The position numbers were made by a program, and so were the translations under genes. This document shows, piece by piece, positions 1-8,982 of a stretch of DNA of 45,322 bases. The first letter of the stretch is position 1. Every line of letters begins with the position of its first letter. This stretch comes from Candidatus Polarisedimenticolaceae bacterium (GTDB taxonomy: Bacteria; Pseudomonadota; Gammaproteobacteria; Chromatiales; Chromatiaceae): the NCBI GenBank assembly GCA_021648685.1, contig JAKISI010000025.1, forward strand, positions 1-45,322. Reading direction: 5' to 3'. The notes below the pieces were generated by a model that was given only the letters and a program-made list of their open reading frames with translations, did no database searches and was not told the DNA's origin.

Positions 1-614
1 GAGGTTGCCAGCCAGGTGCCCGGAGTGGCCAAGTCGGTCTATGTGGGCAGAGGCACCAAGGTCAGACAGGGAGAGAGCCTGGTGTTGCTGGAGACCAGTC
101 TGGAAGAGGCCGTTGTAGAGCTGGCCAATGCCAAGGCCAAATTTGCTGCCCGCAAGGTTGAACGAAATAAGCATTTGATCAGCCAGGGGCTGCTATCTGC
201 ACATGAACGGGATGAGCTTGTTACGGAACAGTACCTTGCCGCCCTGGAGGTCAGAGAGGCTGAAGCGCGCCTGAAGCAGCGCACGATTTACAGCCCGATC
301 AATGACGTGGTTGTTGCGCGCAACATCAATGTTGGAGAGCATGTCTCCTCTGAGCCAATACTGAAGCTTGTAAGATTAACCCCCTGTATGCTGAAATTGT
401 CATGCAGGCGGACTATTATGGCTTAATCGAGCAAGGGATGAAGGTGGAGATTAAACTGGGCGTCCCCATGAAAGGGCAATTCACAGGCACGGTGACAGTT
501 GTAGATCAGATGATTGATGCCGCCAGCGCCACCTTTGGGGTTCGTGTGGAGATGCCGAATCCGGGCTTCAAAGTGCTGGCTGGATTAAATTGTGAAGTGC
601 ATTTTGGATTGTAA
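1..614 (+). pseudogene. HlyD/MFP-family efflux adaptor, C-terminal part, frameshifted
   Basis: This is the downstream part of a periplasmic adaptor (membrane fusion protein) of the HlyD/RND type, which links an inner-membrane pump to an outer-membrane channel. The visible part starts inside a lipoyl/barrel-sandwich half (VYVGRGTKVRQGESLV), continues through an alanine- and glutamate-rich coiled-coil hairpin and the returning lipoyl half (YSPINDVVVARNINVGEHV), then a beta-barrel domain ending in GLNCEVHFGL. The reading frame breaks at about 376-381. Frame 1 runs to a stop at 424-426, while the rest of the protein continues in frame 3 (NPLYAEIVMQADYYG onward). One missing A in the TTAAC stretch would restore a continuous protein. 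This is either a real pseudogene or a sequencing error. The N-terminus and any partner pump lie outside the window. Confidence 0.8.
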
Positions 615-680
615 TCAGCTGTCAACAGCATAGAGGCGGCTTGCCCGGCACTTTCTGAATAAAAAAATGGAATCTTACCT

Positions 681-1601
681 GTGAGTTACTTCAATCATAT
701 TCAAGCCTGTAATAATTTTAATCCAGCCGCCTTTTTACCCTTTATTGTTGGTGATGTGGTCGTAGGCCAGGTAAAGCGTGATTTTTCTCAACAACTGTGT
801 GAGTGGCCAGATGTATTCGTGATCTCTGATGATGCAGTTGAATTGGCCGCAAAACTGGATACGTTTGCTATGCGCAGCGAGGCCGTGGCGAGGGTGCTCT
901 CTGTGCTGGTGGAGAGGGGCGTTTTAAGCCACCTGCATGGAGAGCAGTATGTGGTAACCGCCACAACACGGGAGCAGGGATTGTTTTTGATCGACCGGGC
1001 GGCTGCCACCCGCTTTGGTGTGCGTGCCTTTGGGCAACATATCAACGGCTTTGTGCGCAGTGAGCAGGGGATAAAACTGTGGGTGGCCAGGCGCGCCCCA
1101 GACCGGCATCATTTCCCAGGCAAGCTGGATAACCTGGTTGCAGGAGGCTTGCCGTACGGCATCACGCTGCAAGAGAACCTGAAAAAGGAGTGTTGGGAGG
1201 AGGCAGGCATTCCCCCAGAGCTTGCAGTCATTGCCCGGCCGGTAGGATCAGTAACCTACAATGCAGAGACTGCACAGGGTTATAAGCCCGATACGCTCTA
1301 CTGTTATGATCTTGAACTGACAGCAGAATTCCAGCCCCGCTGTACAGATGGCGAGGTTGAATCATTCTTTTTGTGGCCGGTAGAGAAGGTGATGCAACTG
1401 GTGCGTGATACCGATGAATTCAAGCCCAACTGTAATCTGGTGATTATTGATTTTCTGATACGTCATGGCGTGATAGCGCCGGAAGATGAGTGCTCTATCT
1501 CATTGCCGCACGAACTTCGCCCCCCCTTCTCTGTCCGTTATGGCGAAGCGCATGCTAAACTTAACACTATGCAAATTGGTAACCCATTGAAAAACATATA
1601 G
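681..1601 (+). CDS. Nudix hydrolase with N-terminal DUF4743-like domain
   Basis: A 306-residue protein with a roughly 120-residue N-terminal domain and a C-terminal Nudix fold. The Nudix box is visible near residues 160-180: GGLPYG, then KECWEEAGI, matching the RExxEExGx core with K for R. The upstream glutamate of the usual G-x5-E spacing is isoleucine here. This layout matches the DUF4743/Tnr3-like family, in which a Nudix domain follows a small N-terminal domain. Such enzymes hydrolyse nucleoside-diphosphate-linked substrates, and some act on damaged thiamine diphosphate; the substrate here is not known. The start is GTG at 681, because an in-frame stop lies at 660 and no ATG lies between. 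No strong ribosome-binding site is seen. It lies 35 bases before prc on the same strand. Confidence 0.8.
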   Translation: MSYFNHIQACNNFNPAAFLPFIVGDVVVGQVKRDFSQQLCEWPDVFVISDDAVELAAKLDTFAMRSEAVARVLSVLVERGVLSHLHGEQYVVTATTREQGLFLIDRAAATRFGVRAFGQHINGFVRSEQGIKLWVARRAPDRHHFPGKLDNLVAGGLPYGITLQENLKKECWEEAGIPPELAVIARPVGSVTYNAETAQGYKPDTLYCYDLELTAEFQPRCTDGEVESFFLWPVEKVMQLVRDTDEFKPNCNLVIIDFLIRHGVIAPEDECSISLPHELRPPFSVRYGEAHAKLNTMQIGNPLKNI

Positions 1602-1636
1602 GTCAGACCGATACCCAATCCACAAAAAGGTCATTT

Positions 1637-3796
1637 ATGAGGCTGCATAAAAGTTTGTTTCTGTTTCTATTGTCAGTGATCAGCCTGCCGCTGTGGGCGG
1701 TTGTGACAACGGTTCCCATTAGTGAGCTCTACCCGCACCGTTCACACCGGCAATCAGCGGTTGTGATTACAGATGTCATCAGCAAATACCACTATCGGGA
1801 TGTGGCACTGGATGACGCACTCTCGCGCCAGATGCTGGAGCGCTATCTGGATACACTGGATCCTAACCGTAGCTTCTTTGTAGAGGCAGATGTGGCCGCC
1901 TTTTCAAGCTATGAGACAAAGCTGGATGACGCCATAAAGCAGGCGCGGCTCGATCCCGCCTTTGATGTTTTTCGCACCTATCGCACACGGGTTAACCATC
2001 AGATAAAGCATGCGCTCAAACTGTTGGATCAGGAGTTTGATTTTTCCAAGGATGAGGCGTATCGCTTTGACCGGAGCGAAGCGCCATGGGCTGCCAATCA
2101 GAGTGAGTTGGATACGCTTTGGCGCAAGCGAGTAAAGAATGATGTGCTTAGCCTGCGCATGGCAGATAAGGATGATGAAGCGATTCGCAAGACCCTTACA
2201 GAGCGATATTCAGGTATTTTGCGGCGAACCAACCAGCTGAATGCGGATGATGTATTTCAACTCTTTATCAATGCCTATACCTTGAGTATTGAACCGCATA
2301 CTGCCTATATGTCCCCCAGCATCTCTGAGAACTTTGACATCAGCATGCGACTCTCGCTGGAGGGGATCGGTGCAGTTTTGCGGATTAAAAATGAATATAC
2401 CGTCGTGCAGAGCGTTGTCCCCGGTGGGCCGGCGGATCTCAGTGGCCAGATAAAGGCCGGGGATCGGGTATCCGGCGTGGCTCAGGATGATGATGAGATG
2501 GTCGATGTGGTCGGCTGGCGACTGCAGGATGTCGTTGAGCTGATTCGCGGCCCCAAAGGGAGTGTTGTGCGACTACAGATCCTGCCAAAAGATGCCACTA
2601 TAGGTGATCCCTTAAAAACCGTCACCATCGTGCGAAACAAGATCAAGCTGGAAGAGCAGGCAGCAAAAAAGCGCATTATTGAAGGGCTTGATGAGATGGA
2701 GGGGCTGCGTATCGGCGTGATTGATGTCCCCACCTTCTATCGCGATTTTCAGGCCTATGCCAGAGGCGACAAGGATTTTCGCAGCACAACCCGCGATGTG
2801 CGCAAGCTACTGGCTGAGCTGACCCGCGAAGGGGTGGATGGTGTGGTGGTCGATCTTCGCCAGAATGGTGGCGGCTCACTGGCAGAGGCCACAGAGCTGA
2901 CCGGCCTCTTTATCAAATCAGGCCCGGTGGTGCAGGTGAAAAATACCCTGGGGAAGGTCGATATTGAGTCGGATCCAGATCCCAAAGTGGCCTACAGTGG
3001 GCCGCTGGCCGTACTGGTGAACCGTAACAGTGCTTCTGCATCAGAGATTTTTGCCGGTGCCATCCAGGATTATGGGCGGGGGATCATTATCGGCGAGCCG
3101 ACCTTTGGCAAAGGTACGGTGCAGACGCTGGTCGATCTGGATCGCCTGGTGGCCATTGGGACGGCAGAACTGGGAAGACTGCGTCTGACGATGGCTCAGT
3201 TTTTCCGCATCAGTGGCGGCAGTACACAGTTTCGCGGCGTGGTGCCCGATATTATCTTCCCTACCGCACCCAGTGCAGCAGATCATGGCGAACGTTCATT
3301 GGATAATGCACTGCCCTGGGCTCAGATCGAGGCGGCCCAGTTCAATCCGGAAGGTACAACCGATCCAACCTACCTGAGAGAGCGTCATCTCAAACGCATA
3401 GAGTCCGATGCGGGATTTCGCATGCTGGTAGAAGAAGAGGCGTTGATCCAGGCTGTCCGCGAGCAACATACGGTAAGCCTGCTCGAAGCACAACGCAGGA
3501 CAAAATGGAATGAGCGGGATGAGAAGATCCGAGAGAACCGGAACCGCTACCGTGTTGCCATAGGGTTGAAACCACGTGCCAAAATGGACCGCAGTGGTGA
3601 TGACGTGGCGGCGCCTGCCGACCATGGGGATGATGATGAGAAGATCGATCAGATCATGATCAATGAAGCTGCCTATATCCTCTCTGACTTTATCCATTTG
3701 CAACAATCGCCGCATGCCGCTGGATTGCCGCTTGAAGCTGCAGAAAAGATGGCCAACTCTGTGCAGGACTGCCTGTTGAATAGAGCGGGCTGCTGA
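1637..3796 (+). CDS. prc: Tail-specific (C-terminal processing) periplasmic protease Prc
   Basis: A 719-residue S41-family peptidase that degrades or trims periplasmic proteins from their C-termini, including lipoproteins and peptidoglycan hydrolases in related bacteria. It begins with a Sec signal peptide (MRLHKSLFLFLLSVISLPLWA). A PDZ domain lies around residues 240-330 (LEGIGAVLRI, VVPGGPADLSGQIKAGD). The catalytic Ser-Lys dyad is visible: Ser467 in SASASE and Lys492 in FGKGTVQ, with the 25-residue spacing known for Prc (Ser430/Lys455 in E. coli). A charged C-terminal domain follows. The length is close to the E. coli enzyme (682 residues). ATG at 1637 follows an AAAAGG ribosome-binding site. 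Confidence 0.95.
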   Translation: MRLHKSLFLFLLSVISLPLWAVVTTVPISELYPHRSHRQSAVVITDVISKYHYRDVALDDALSRQMLERYLDTLDPNRSFFVEADVAAFSSYETKLDDAIKQARLDPAFDVFRTYRTRVNHQIKHALKLLDQEFDFSKDEAYRFDRSEAPWAANQSELDTLWRKRVKNDVLSLRMADKDDEAIRKTLTERYSGILRRTNQLNADDVFQLFINAYTLSIEPHTAYMSPSISENFDISMRLSLEGIGAVLRIKNEYTVVQSVVPGGPADLSGQIKAGDRVSGVAQDDDEMVDVVGWRLQDVVELIRGPKGSVVRLQILPKDATIGDPLKTVTIVRNKIKLEEQAAKKRIIEGLDEMEGLRIGVIDVPTFYRDFQAYARGDKDFRSTTRDVRKLLAELTREGVDGVVVDLRQNGGGSLAEATELTGLFIKSGPVVQVKNTLGKVDIESDPDPKVAYSGPLAVLVNRNSASASEIFAGAIQDYGRGIIIGEPTFGKGTVQTLVDLDRLVAIGTAELGRLRLTMAQFFRISGGSTQFRGVVPDIIFPTAPSAADHGERSLDNALPWAQIEAAQFNPEGTTDPTYLRERHLKRIESDAGFRMLVEEEALIQAVREQHTVSLLEAQRRTKWNERDEKIRENRNRYRVAIGLKPRAKMDRSGDDVAAPADHGDDDEKIDQIMINEAAYILSDFIHLQQSPHAAGLPLEAAEKMANSVQDCLLNRAGC

Positions 3797-3862
3797 CCTC
3801 GCGGACAGAAAGGCCAAACCACAGCACAAGAAATTGTCAGGGTAGAGATTCAGCCCCTGCGC

Positions 3863-3868
3863 TATAAT
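3863..3868 (+). promoter_or_regulatory. Possible -10 element upstream of gshA
   Basis: A perfect TATAAT lies 63 bases before the proposed gshA start in the gap after prc. The best -35 candidate (TTGTCA at 3834-3839) is 23 bases away, which is too far. Only the -10 is supported. Confidence 0.35.
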
Positions 3869-3930
3869 CCCTCTCCTGTTTGGCGCCCGCGTCAACCTCT
3901 TTATATAAAAAACATACACAGGATCTCTCT

Positions 3931-5511
3931 TTGTCTCAAGCTGTTGAAAAGCGCTTGGCATCTCTCATTAATGCCAGGCAGTCGCACCTGTTGCAACAGG
4001 GACAGATCGGTCTGGAAAAAGAGAGCCTGCGGGTCTCCCCCGATGGGGCGATTGCCAGCACAATGCACCCTGCACCATTAGGTTCTGCACTGACACATCC
4101 CTACATCACTACCGACTATTCAGAGGCGCTAACGGAGTTTATAACGCCACCGCTCAACGACATACCAGAGCTGCTCTCTTTTCTGATCGACACGCAGATC
4201 TTTACCTATCAGCATCTGGGTGATGAGCTTCTGTGGGCGGCCAGTATGCCCTGTGTGCTGACCAGTGGCGAAAACATACCCATTGCAAAATATGGCGCAT
4301 CGAATATTGGCGCGATGAAAACGGTCTACCGCCGGGGGCTTGGCCACCGCTATGGCCGGATGATGCAGGTGATTGCCGGGGTGCACTTCAACTACTCGCT
4401 ACCAGAGCACTTTTGGCCCGTCTACCAGGAGCTGGAACAGGACAGACGCCCTGTCAGAGAGTTTATTGATGATGCCTATTTGGGTCTGGTGCGTAATCTG
4501 CAACGCTTTGGCTGGCTGATCCCCTATCTTTTTGGAGCCTCCCCCGCCATCTGCAAGAGCTTTCTAAACGGTCATTCAACGGATCTGCAGGAGTTTGATG
4601 CTTTTACCTATTTTGAGCCCTACGCAACCTCGTTGCGCATGGGAGATATAGGCTACACCAATAGCAAAGAGGCAGGCGTGGGGATTAAAGCCAACTATGA
4701 CAGCCTGGCAGACTATGTTGCATCGCTCCGGCGTGCCATTAACTCCTCCTCTCCTTTGTGGGAGAAGATTGGCGTAAAGGTGGGTGGACGCTATGAGCAG
4801 CTCAATACCAACATACTGCAGATCGAAAACGAGTACTACAGCACGGTTCGTCCCAAGCAGGTGCCGGGGTTGTATGAGATGCCGACCCAGGCGCTGAGCC
4901 AGCGTGGTGTGCGTTATGTGGAGCTGAGATCAATGGATGTCAATCCATTCGAGCCTGCCGGAGTGAATGAAAAGCAGATCCGTTTCCTGGAGATTTTCAT
5001 GCTCTATTGCCTGTTGCGGGAGAGTCCGCCGATCAACCATTTAGAGCAGCAGGCCATTGATAGCAACTTGCTGAAAACAGCGCATCTGGGGCGAGATCCA
5101 GCGCTTGGGTTGCAGCGAAACGGCCAACAGATAGGGCTTGCAGCATGGGCTCGTGAGCTGTGTGATGGCATGCAGGCGATCAGTGAACAGCTGGATGCCA
5201 ATCAGCCAATGCAGCCTTATCAGCAGGCATTGGCCGCCAGCCAGCAGGCGGTATGTGATCCAGAGTCTACGCTTTCAGCGCGCGTGCTGGCACAGATGCA
5301 ACAACATAATGAAGGATTTTTCAGCTTTGCCAGACGCATGTCGCAGATACATAAAAACCACCTGTGCAGCCTGAGCCTCTCTTTGGAGAGAGAGGCCTTT
5401 TATGTGCAGGAGAGCCGGCTCTCCCAGCAGCGCCAGCGAGAGATTGAAGCCTCCGACAACTGCTCTTTTGATGAGTTTCTGGAGCACTACTTTGCCGGCA
5501 CCCTGGCTTGA
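3931..5511 (+). CDS. gshA: Glutamate-cysteine ligase GshA
   Basis: Catalyses the ATP-dependent joining of glutamate and cysteine, the first step of glutathione synthesis. The protein aligns well with the E. coli-type enzyme: GLEKESLRV near the N-terminus, GSALTHPYITTDYSEAL, the SMPC stretch, YGASNIGAMKTVYRRGL and GVHFNYSLP. These form the ATP-grasp-like core of the GshA type I family. The frame is open from TTG at 3880, but TTG at 3931 is preferred. It follows AGGA by seven bases and gives 526 residues, close to the 518 of E. coli GshA. The gene stands alone; gshB is not in the window. In sulfur oxidisers, glutathione also carries persulfide sulfur, but no link is shown here. Confidence 0.93.
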   Translation: MSQAVEKRLASLINARQSHLLQQGQIGLEKESLRVSPDGAIASTMHPAPLGSALTHPYITTDYSEALTEFITPPLNDIPELLSFLIDTQIFTYQHLGDELLWAASMPCVLTSGENIPIAKYGASNIGAMKTVYRRGLGHRYGRMMQVIAGVHFNYSLPEHFWPVYQELEQDRRPVREFIDDAYLGLVRNLQRFGWLIPYLFGASPAICKSFLNGHSTDLQEFDAFTYFEPYATSLRMGDIGYTNSKEAGVGIKANYDSLADYVASLRRAINSSSPLWEKIGVKVGGRYEQLNTNILQIENEYYSTVRPKQVPGLYEMPTQALSQRGVRYVELRSMDVNPFEPAGVNEKQIRFLEIFMLYCLLRESPPINHLEQQAIDSNLLKTAHLGRDPALGLQRNGQQIGLAAWARELCDGMQAISEQLDANQPMQPYQQALAASQQAVCDPESTLSARVLAQMQQHNEGFFSFARRMSQIHKNHLCSLSLSLEREAFYVQESRLSQQRQREIEASDNCSFDEFLEHYFAGTLA

Positions 5512-5595
5512 TTACCTGCTCTCTTGCAAGCCATCTGTTTTACATATAAGTAAACTACACTCTGCGAAAGGCACTGAAAAATCGTGGTGCCTTCC

Positions 5596-6033
5596 TCAAT
5601 AATAACTCAATAAAGAGTGTCGCCAAGAAACAGATGAGCCCAATACGAAACTGGAAGCAGGCAACGAATCAGTTGATCTCTTCCCGTCATACATGACATC
5701 TTTTCTGGTTTTTGAAAAACTCCCCAGGGCTTTCTTGGCAAACATGGCTATTGATGAGGTGTTGAGCCATTTCCAGAGCAGTAATACAGGCACAGCTTCC
5801 GTAACCTCGATTCCACTCCGCTGGGTGAATTCTGCCTCTATGACCAGAGAATTTAGTTTCAGCTTCTTCCGTGTGCCTGCAAAAAGATTGTCAATGTAGT
5901 GCTTTGAATCAGAGGCTACGATGCTGATTAACGGTGGCAAGCTGCCAGTGTTTGTGCCATTCTTCAATTGGGTCTCCGGGTGGTTTTGTTGTTTGTCTTT
6001 GAGCGCAAATGCTTTACCGTGCGCGGGGATCAC
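5596..6033 (-). pseudogene. Decayed IS4-type transposase N-terminal remnant
   Basis: This 145-codon minus-strand frame resembles the N-terminal part of IS4-type transposases: a region ending in KLKLNSLVIEAEFTQRSGIEV, then LLLWKWLNTSSIAMFAKKALGSF, then TRKDVMYD. In intact members this last motif is followed by a segment of the form (N/K)RExINWR. Here that continuation appears in another frame (REEIN at about 5686-5672) and is followed directly by TGA at 5671-5669 where tryptophan is expected. A frameshift plus a nonsense codon fits decay. No DDE catalytic part follows. Family assignment rests on remembered motif patterns, so confidence is moderate. The rest of the 5512-6136 gap shows no gene. 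Confidence 0.4.
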
Positions 6034-6136
6034 TTTCTTTTGTATTCAGCTACTTATGCGGAATTATTTGCTATATTTAAACTCCAAAACCTGAGTCACA
6101 TAAAACCGAGACATTTTGTCTCCGAGGAAATACGGC

Positions 6137-6766
6137 ATGACAAGCAAACAGGAAGCGGAACAAACCAAAACCGCTACTGAAATTGAACAAGATCAGTCCT
6201 CCCAGGCTGAAACACTCACGCGAGAGAATCTGGAGATAGAGGGTGAGGTGGCAAGTGATACGGCACCCGATAAGAGTGATTTGGCGGCACAGCTGGAAGA
6301 GGCTCGCCGCAAGGCAGATGAAAACTGGGATCTGGCAGTGCGAGCTAAAGCCGAGCTGGAAAACCTGCGCAAACGGCATGATCGGGATCTCTCCAATGCC
6401 CATAAATATGCGCTGGAGCGCTTTGTAAATGAGCTTCTTCCCGTGCGTGACAGCCTGGAGCTGGGGCTAAAGGCCGCACAGGAAGAGAGTGCGGACAGAG
6501 CCAAGCTGTGTGAAGGCACAGAGCTGACGCTAAACCTCTTTAGCTCTGTATTGGAAAAATTCAACGTTGCCGTGATCGACCCTGAAGGAGAGCCCTTCAA
6601 TCCCGAACTGCACCAGGCAATGGCCATGCAGCCGGCCGAAGATGTAGAGCCAAACACCGTCATTACCGTCGTACAGAAAGGCTATAGCCTGAACGGGCGA
6701 TTGGTGCGCCCCGCAATGGTCATTGTCTCCCAGGCTGCAAGCAAAAATATTGATGAGCAGGGTTGA
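6137..6766 (+). CDS. grpE: Nucleotide exchange factor GrpE
   Basis: GrpE releases ADP from DnaK and so resets the chaperone for a new substrate. The 209-residue protein has an acidic, glutamine-rich N-terminus, a long coiled-coil helix (AAQLEEARRKADENWDLAV, then ELENLRKRHDRDL) and the C-terminal beta-wing signature ending LNGRLVRPAMVIVS. The frame is open from TTG at 6116, but ATG at 6137 follows GAGGA by nine bases and is the likely start. It precedes dnaK on the same strand by 87 bases. The dnaK gap has its own heat-shock-type promoter, whose -35 overlaps the grpE stop codon. Confidence 0.95.
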   Translation: MTSKQEAEQTKTATEIEQDQSSQAETLTRENLEIEGEVASDTAPDKSDLAAQLEEARRKADENWDLAVRAKAELENLRKRHDRDLSNAHKYALERFVNELLPVRDSLELGLKAAQEESADRAKLCEGTELTLNLFSSVLEKFNVAVIDPEGEPFNPELHQAMAMQPAEDVEPNTVITVVQKGYSLNGRLVRPAMVIVSQAASKNIDEQG

Positions 6767-6787
6767 AAAGTCGATTAACTACCCCAT
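6763..6787 (+). promoter_or_regulatory. Sigma32-type heat-shock promoter of dnaK
   Basis: TTGAAA at 6763-6768 and CCCCAT at 6782-6787 are separated by 13 bases. Both half-sites match the E. coli sigma32 consensus (CTTGAAA, then CCCCATnT; here CCCCATCT). The -35 overlaps the grpE TGA stop. Transcription would start about 60 bases before the dnaK ATG. The match is seen directly; use by sigma32 is inferred. Confidence 0.75.
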
Positions 6788-6853
6788 CTCTAAAGCCAAG
6801 CAGCATCTGTACAATCTAACTCAAACATAACTTCATACTGGAGGCCGGTAATA

Positions 6854-8803
6854 ATGGGTAAAATCATTGGGATTGACTTGGGCACCACCAACTCCTGCGT
6901 AGCAGTGATGGACGGTGACAGCGCCAGGGTTATAGAGAATAGCGAAGGTGATCGCACAACACCCTCCATTATTGCATACACCAATGATGGCGAGGTGCTT
7001 GTGGGACAGGCGGCAAAGCGGCAGGCGGTTACCAACCCTGAAAACACCCTGTTTGCAATCAAGCGCCTGATTGGGCGCAAATTTGAAGACGATGTTGTTC
7101 AGCGTGATATTAAAATGGTGCCGTACAACATTGTAAAGGCAGATAATGGTGATGCTTGGGTAGAGGCCAATGGCAAGAAAATGGCCGCGCCTGAGATCTC
7201 AGCCAAGATCCTGCAGAAGATGAAAAAGACAGCAGAAGACTACCTGGGTGAGGCGGTCACCGAGGCGGTTGTCACCGTGCCGGCCTACTTTAATGATTCA
7301 CAGCGCCAAGCCACGAAAGATGCAGGTCGCATCGCCGGCCTGGATGTAAAGCGCATCATCAATGAGCCAACCGCAGCCGCACTGGCCTACGGCATGGACA
7401 AGAGACGCGGAGACCAGAAACTGGCCGTTTTTGATCTGGGCGGAGGCACCTTCGATATCTCGATTATCGAGATTGCCGAGATAGATGGTGAGCACCAGTT
7501 TGAAGTGCTCTCCACCAATGGTGACACCTTCCTGGGTGGTGAGGATTTTGACCTGCGCATCATTGAGTACCTGGTCAGCGAATTTAAAAAGGAGCAGGGT
7601 TTTGATCTGCACAATGACCCGCTGGCGCTACAGCGCCTGAAAGAGGGTGCCGAGAAGGCCAAGATTGAACTCTCATCCGGCCAGCAGACCGACATCAACC
7701 TGCCCTATATTACCGCTGATGCATCGGGTCCAAAGCATCTCAATATCAAGCTGACCCGCGCCAAACTGGAATCACTGGTGGATGAGTTGATTGATCGTAC
7801 CATTGAGCCTTGCCGTGTAGCACTGCAGGATGCCGGGGTGGACGCCTCCGAGATTGATGAGGTGATCCTGGTCGGCGGTCAGAGCCGCATGCCCAAGGTA
7901 CAAGAGGTCGTGAAAGGCATTTTTGGCAAAGAGCCACGCAAGGATGTCAACCCTGATGAAGCTGTAGCGATTGGTGCTGCAATCCAGGGTGGCGTGTTGG
8001 GCGGCGATGTTAAAGATGTGCTGCTGCTGGATGTTACACCCCTCTCGCTGGGTATCGAGACCATGGGTGGCGTGATGACCAAGCTCATCGAAAAGAACAC
8101 CACGATCCCAACCAATGCCAGCCAGACCTTCTCAACAGCTGATGACAACCAGACAGCAGTCACCGTGCATGTCTTGCAGGGCGAACGTGAGCAGGCTGCC
8201 GGTAACAAATCTCTGGGCCGATTTGACCTGAGTGATATTCCACCTGCACAGCGTGGTGTTCCTCAGATTGAGGTCTCATTTGATATTGATGCCAATGGTA
8301 TCCTGAATGTCTCTGCAAAAGACAAGGCGACAGGAAAAGAGCAGTCCATCATCATCAAGGCCTCCTCCGGCCTGAGCGATGCAGAAGTGGAACGCATGGT
8401 AAAAGACGCCGAAGCGCATGCTGAGGAAGACAAGGCCTTTCAGGAGCTGGTCACAGTGCGCAACCAGGCTGATGGCATGATCCACGCCACAAAAAAGTCG
8501 ATGGAAGAGCTGGGTGACAAGCTGGAGGCAGAAGAGAAATCCACCATTGAAACGGCCATCTCTGATCTTGAAGAGGCCATAAAGGGCGATGATAAGGAGG
8601 CGATCGAAGCCAAGACCAAGGCGCTGACCGAGGCCTCCGGCAAGATGGCCGAACGGATCTATGCCAAAGAGGGTGCAGAGGGTGGAGCTGCTGCTGATGC
8701 CACCGCCGGGGCTGAAACAGGGGCAGATGCTGGCAAAGCGCCAGACGATGATGTCGTCGATGCCGAGTTTGAAGAGGTTAAAGATGACAAAAAGCAGCAA
8801 TAG
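6854..8803 (+). CDS. dnaK: Hsp70 chaperone DnaK
   Basis: A 649-residue ATP-dependent chaperone that binds exposed hydrophobic segments of client proteins. The N-terminal ATPase begins with [14 protein letters not shown], contains the [11 protein letters not shown] phosphate loop and [11 protein letters not shown]. The linker [15 protein letters not shown] leads into the substrate-binding beta domain, followed by a helical lid. The tail ends with the conserved acidic stretch [10 protein letters not shown]. Length is typical (E. coli 638). GGAGG lies nine bases before the ATG. Expression is probably driven by the sigma32-type promoter just upstream and ended by the hairpin terminator at 8847-8897. 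Confidence 0.98.
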   Translation: MGKIIGIDLGTTNSCVAVMDGDSARVIENSEGDRTTPSIIAYTNDGEVLVGQAAKRQAVTNPENTLFAIKRLIGRKFEDDVVQRDIKMVPYNIVKADNGDAWVEANGKKMAAPEISAKILQKMKKTAEDYLGEAVTEAVVTVPAYFNDSQRQATKDAGRIAGLDVKRIINEPTAAALAYGMDKRRGDQKLAVFDLGGGTFDISIIEIAEIDGEHQFEVLSTNGDTFLGGEDFDLRIIEYLVSEFKKEQGFDLHNDPLALQRLKEGAEKAKIELSSGQQTDINLPYITADASGPKHLNIKLTRAKLESLVDELIDRTIEPCRVALQDAGVDASEIDEVILVGGQSRMPKVQEVVKGIFGKEPRKDVNPDEAVAIGAAIQGGVLGGDVKDVLLLDVTPLSLGIETMGGVMTKLIEKNTTIPTNASQTFSTADDNQTAVTVHVLQGEREQAAGNKSLGRFDLSDIPPAQRGVPQIEVSFDIDANGILNVSAKDKATGKEQSIIIKASSGLSDAEVERMVKDAEAHAEEDKAFQELVTVRNQADGMIHATKKSMEELGDKLEAEEKSTIETAISDLEEAIKGDDKEAIEAKTKALTEASGKMAERIYAKEGAEGGAAADATAGAETGADAGKAPDDDVVDAEFEEVKDDKKQQ

Positions 8804-8846
8804 GCCAGTGCATGCCTGAATAGCATCAGGTGCAGCAATGTTTATA

Positions 8847-8897
8847 GCCAGGGTTCGGGAAGCCGGTTTTTACCGCCTTCCCGGGCTCTGGCTTTTT
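8847..8897 (+). terminator. Rho-independent terminator after dnaK
   Basis: A long stem pairs 8848-8862 with 8877-8891 (15 pairs, three of them G-T wobbles). An inner CGGT/ACCG stem closes a TTTT loop, and CTTTTT follows. It separates dnaK from dnaJ, so read-through to dnaJ is probably limited or controlled. Confidence 0.75.
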
Positions 8898-8982
8898 GGC
8901 TGTTATCGCTGAGTCATAACAGGAACGGGTGGAGGTGTTAGCTCCATACGCCTTCAAAGATAAACTACAAGAAGTTGAAACG

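Noticed and set aside
3834-3868. TTGTCA plus TATAAT as a full sigma70 promoter for gshA
   Set aside because: The spacer is 23 bases, too long for a normal promoter; only the -10 is kept.
3296-3961. 221-codon antisense frame across prc end and gshA start
   Set aside because: It overlaps two well-supported genes and has no recognisable motif or ribosome-binding site.
5568-5593. AAGGCAC/GTGCCTT hairpin after gshA as terminator
   Set aside because: Loop of 12 bases and no T-run follow the short stem; support is weak.
8276-8800. Long antisense open frame within dnaK
   Set aside because: Such frames opposite dnaK arise from its codon bias; no start signal or family.
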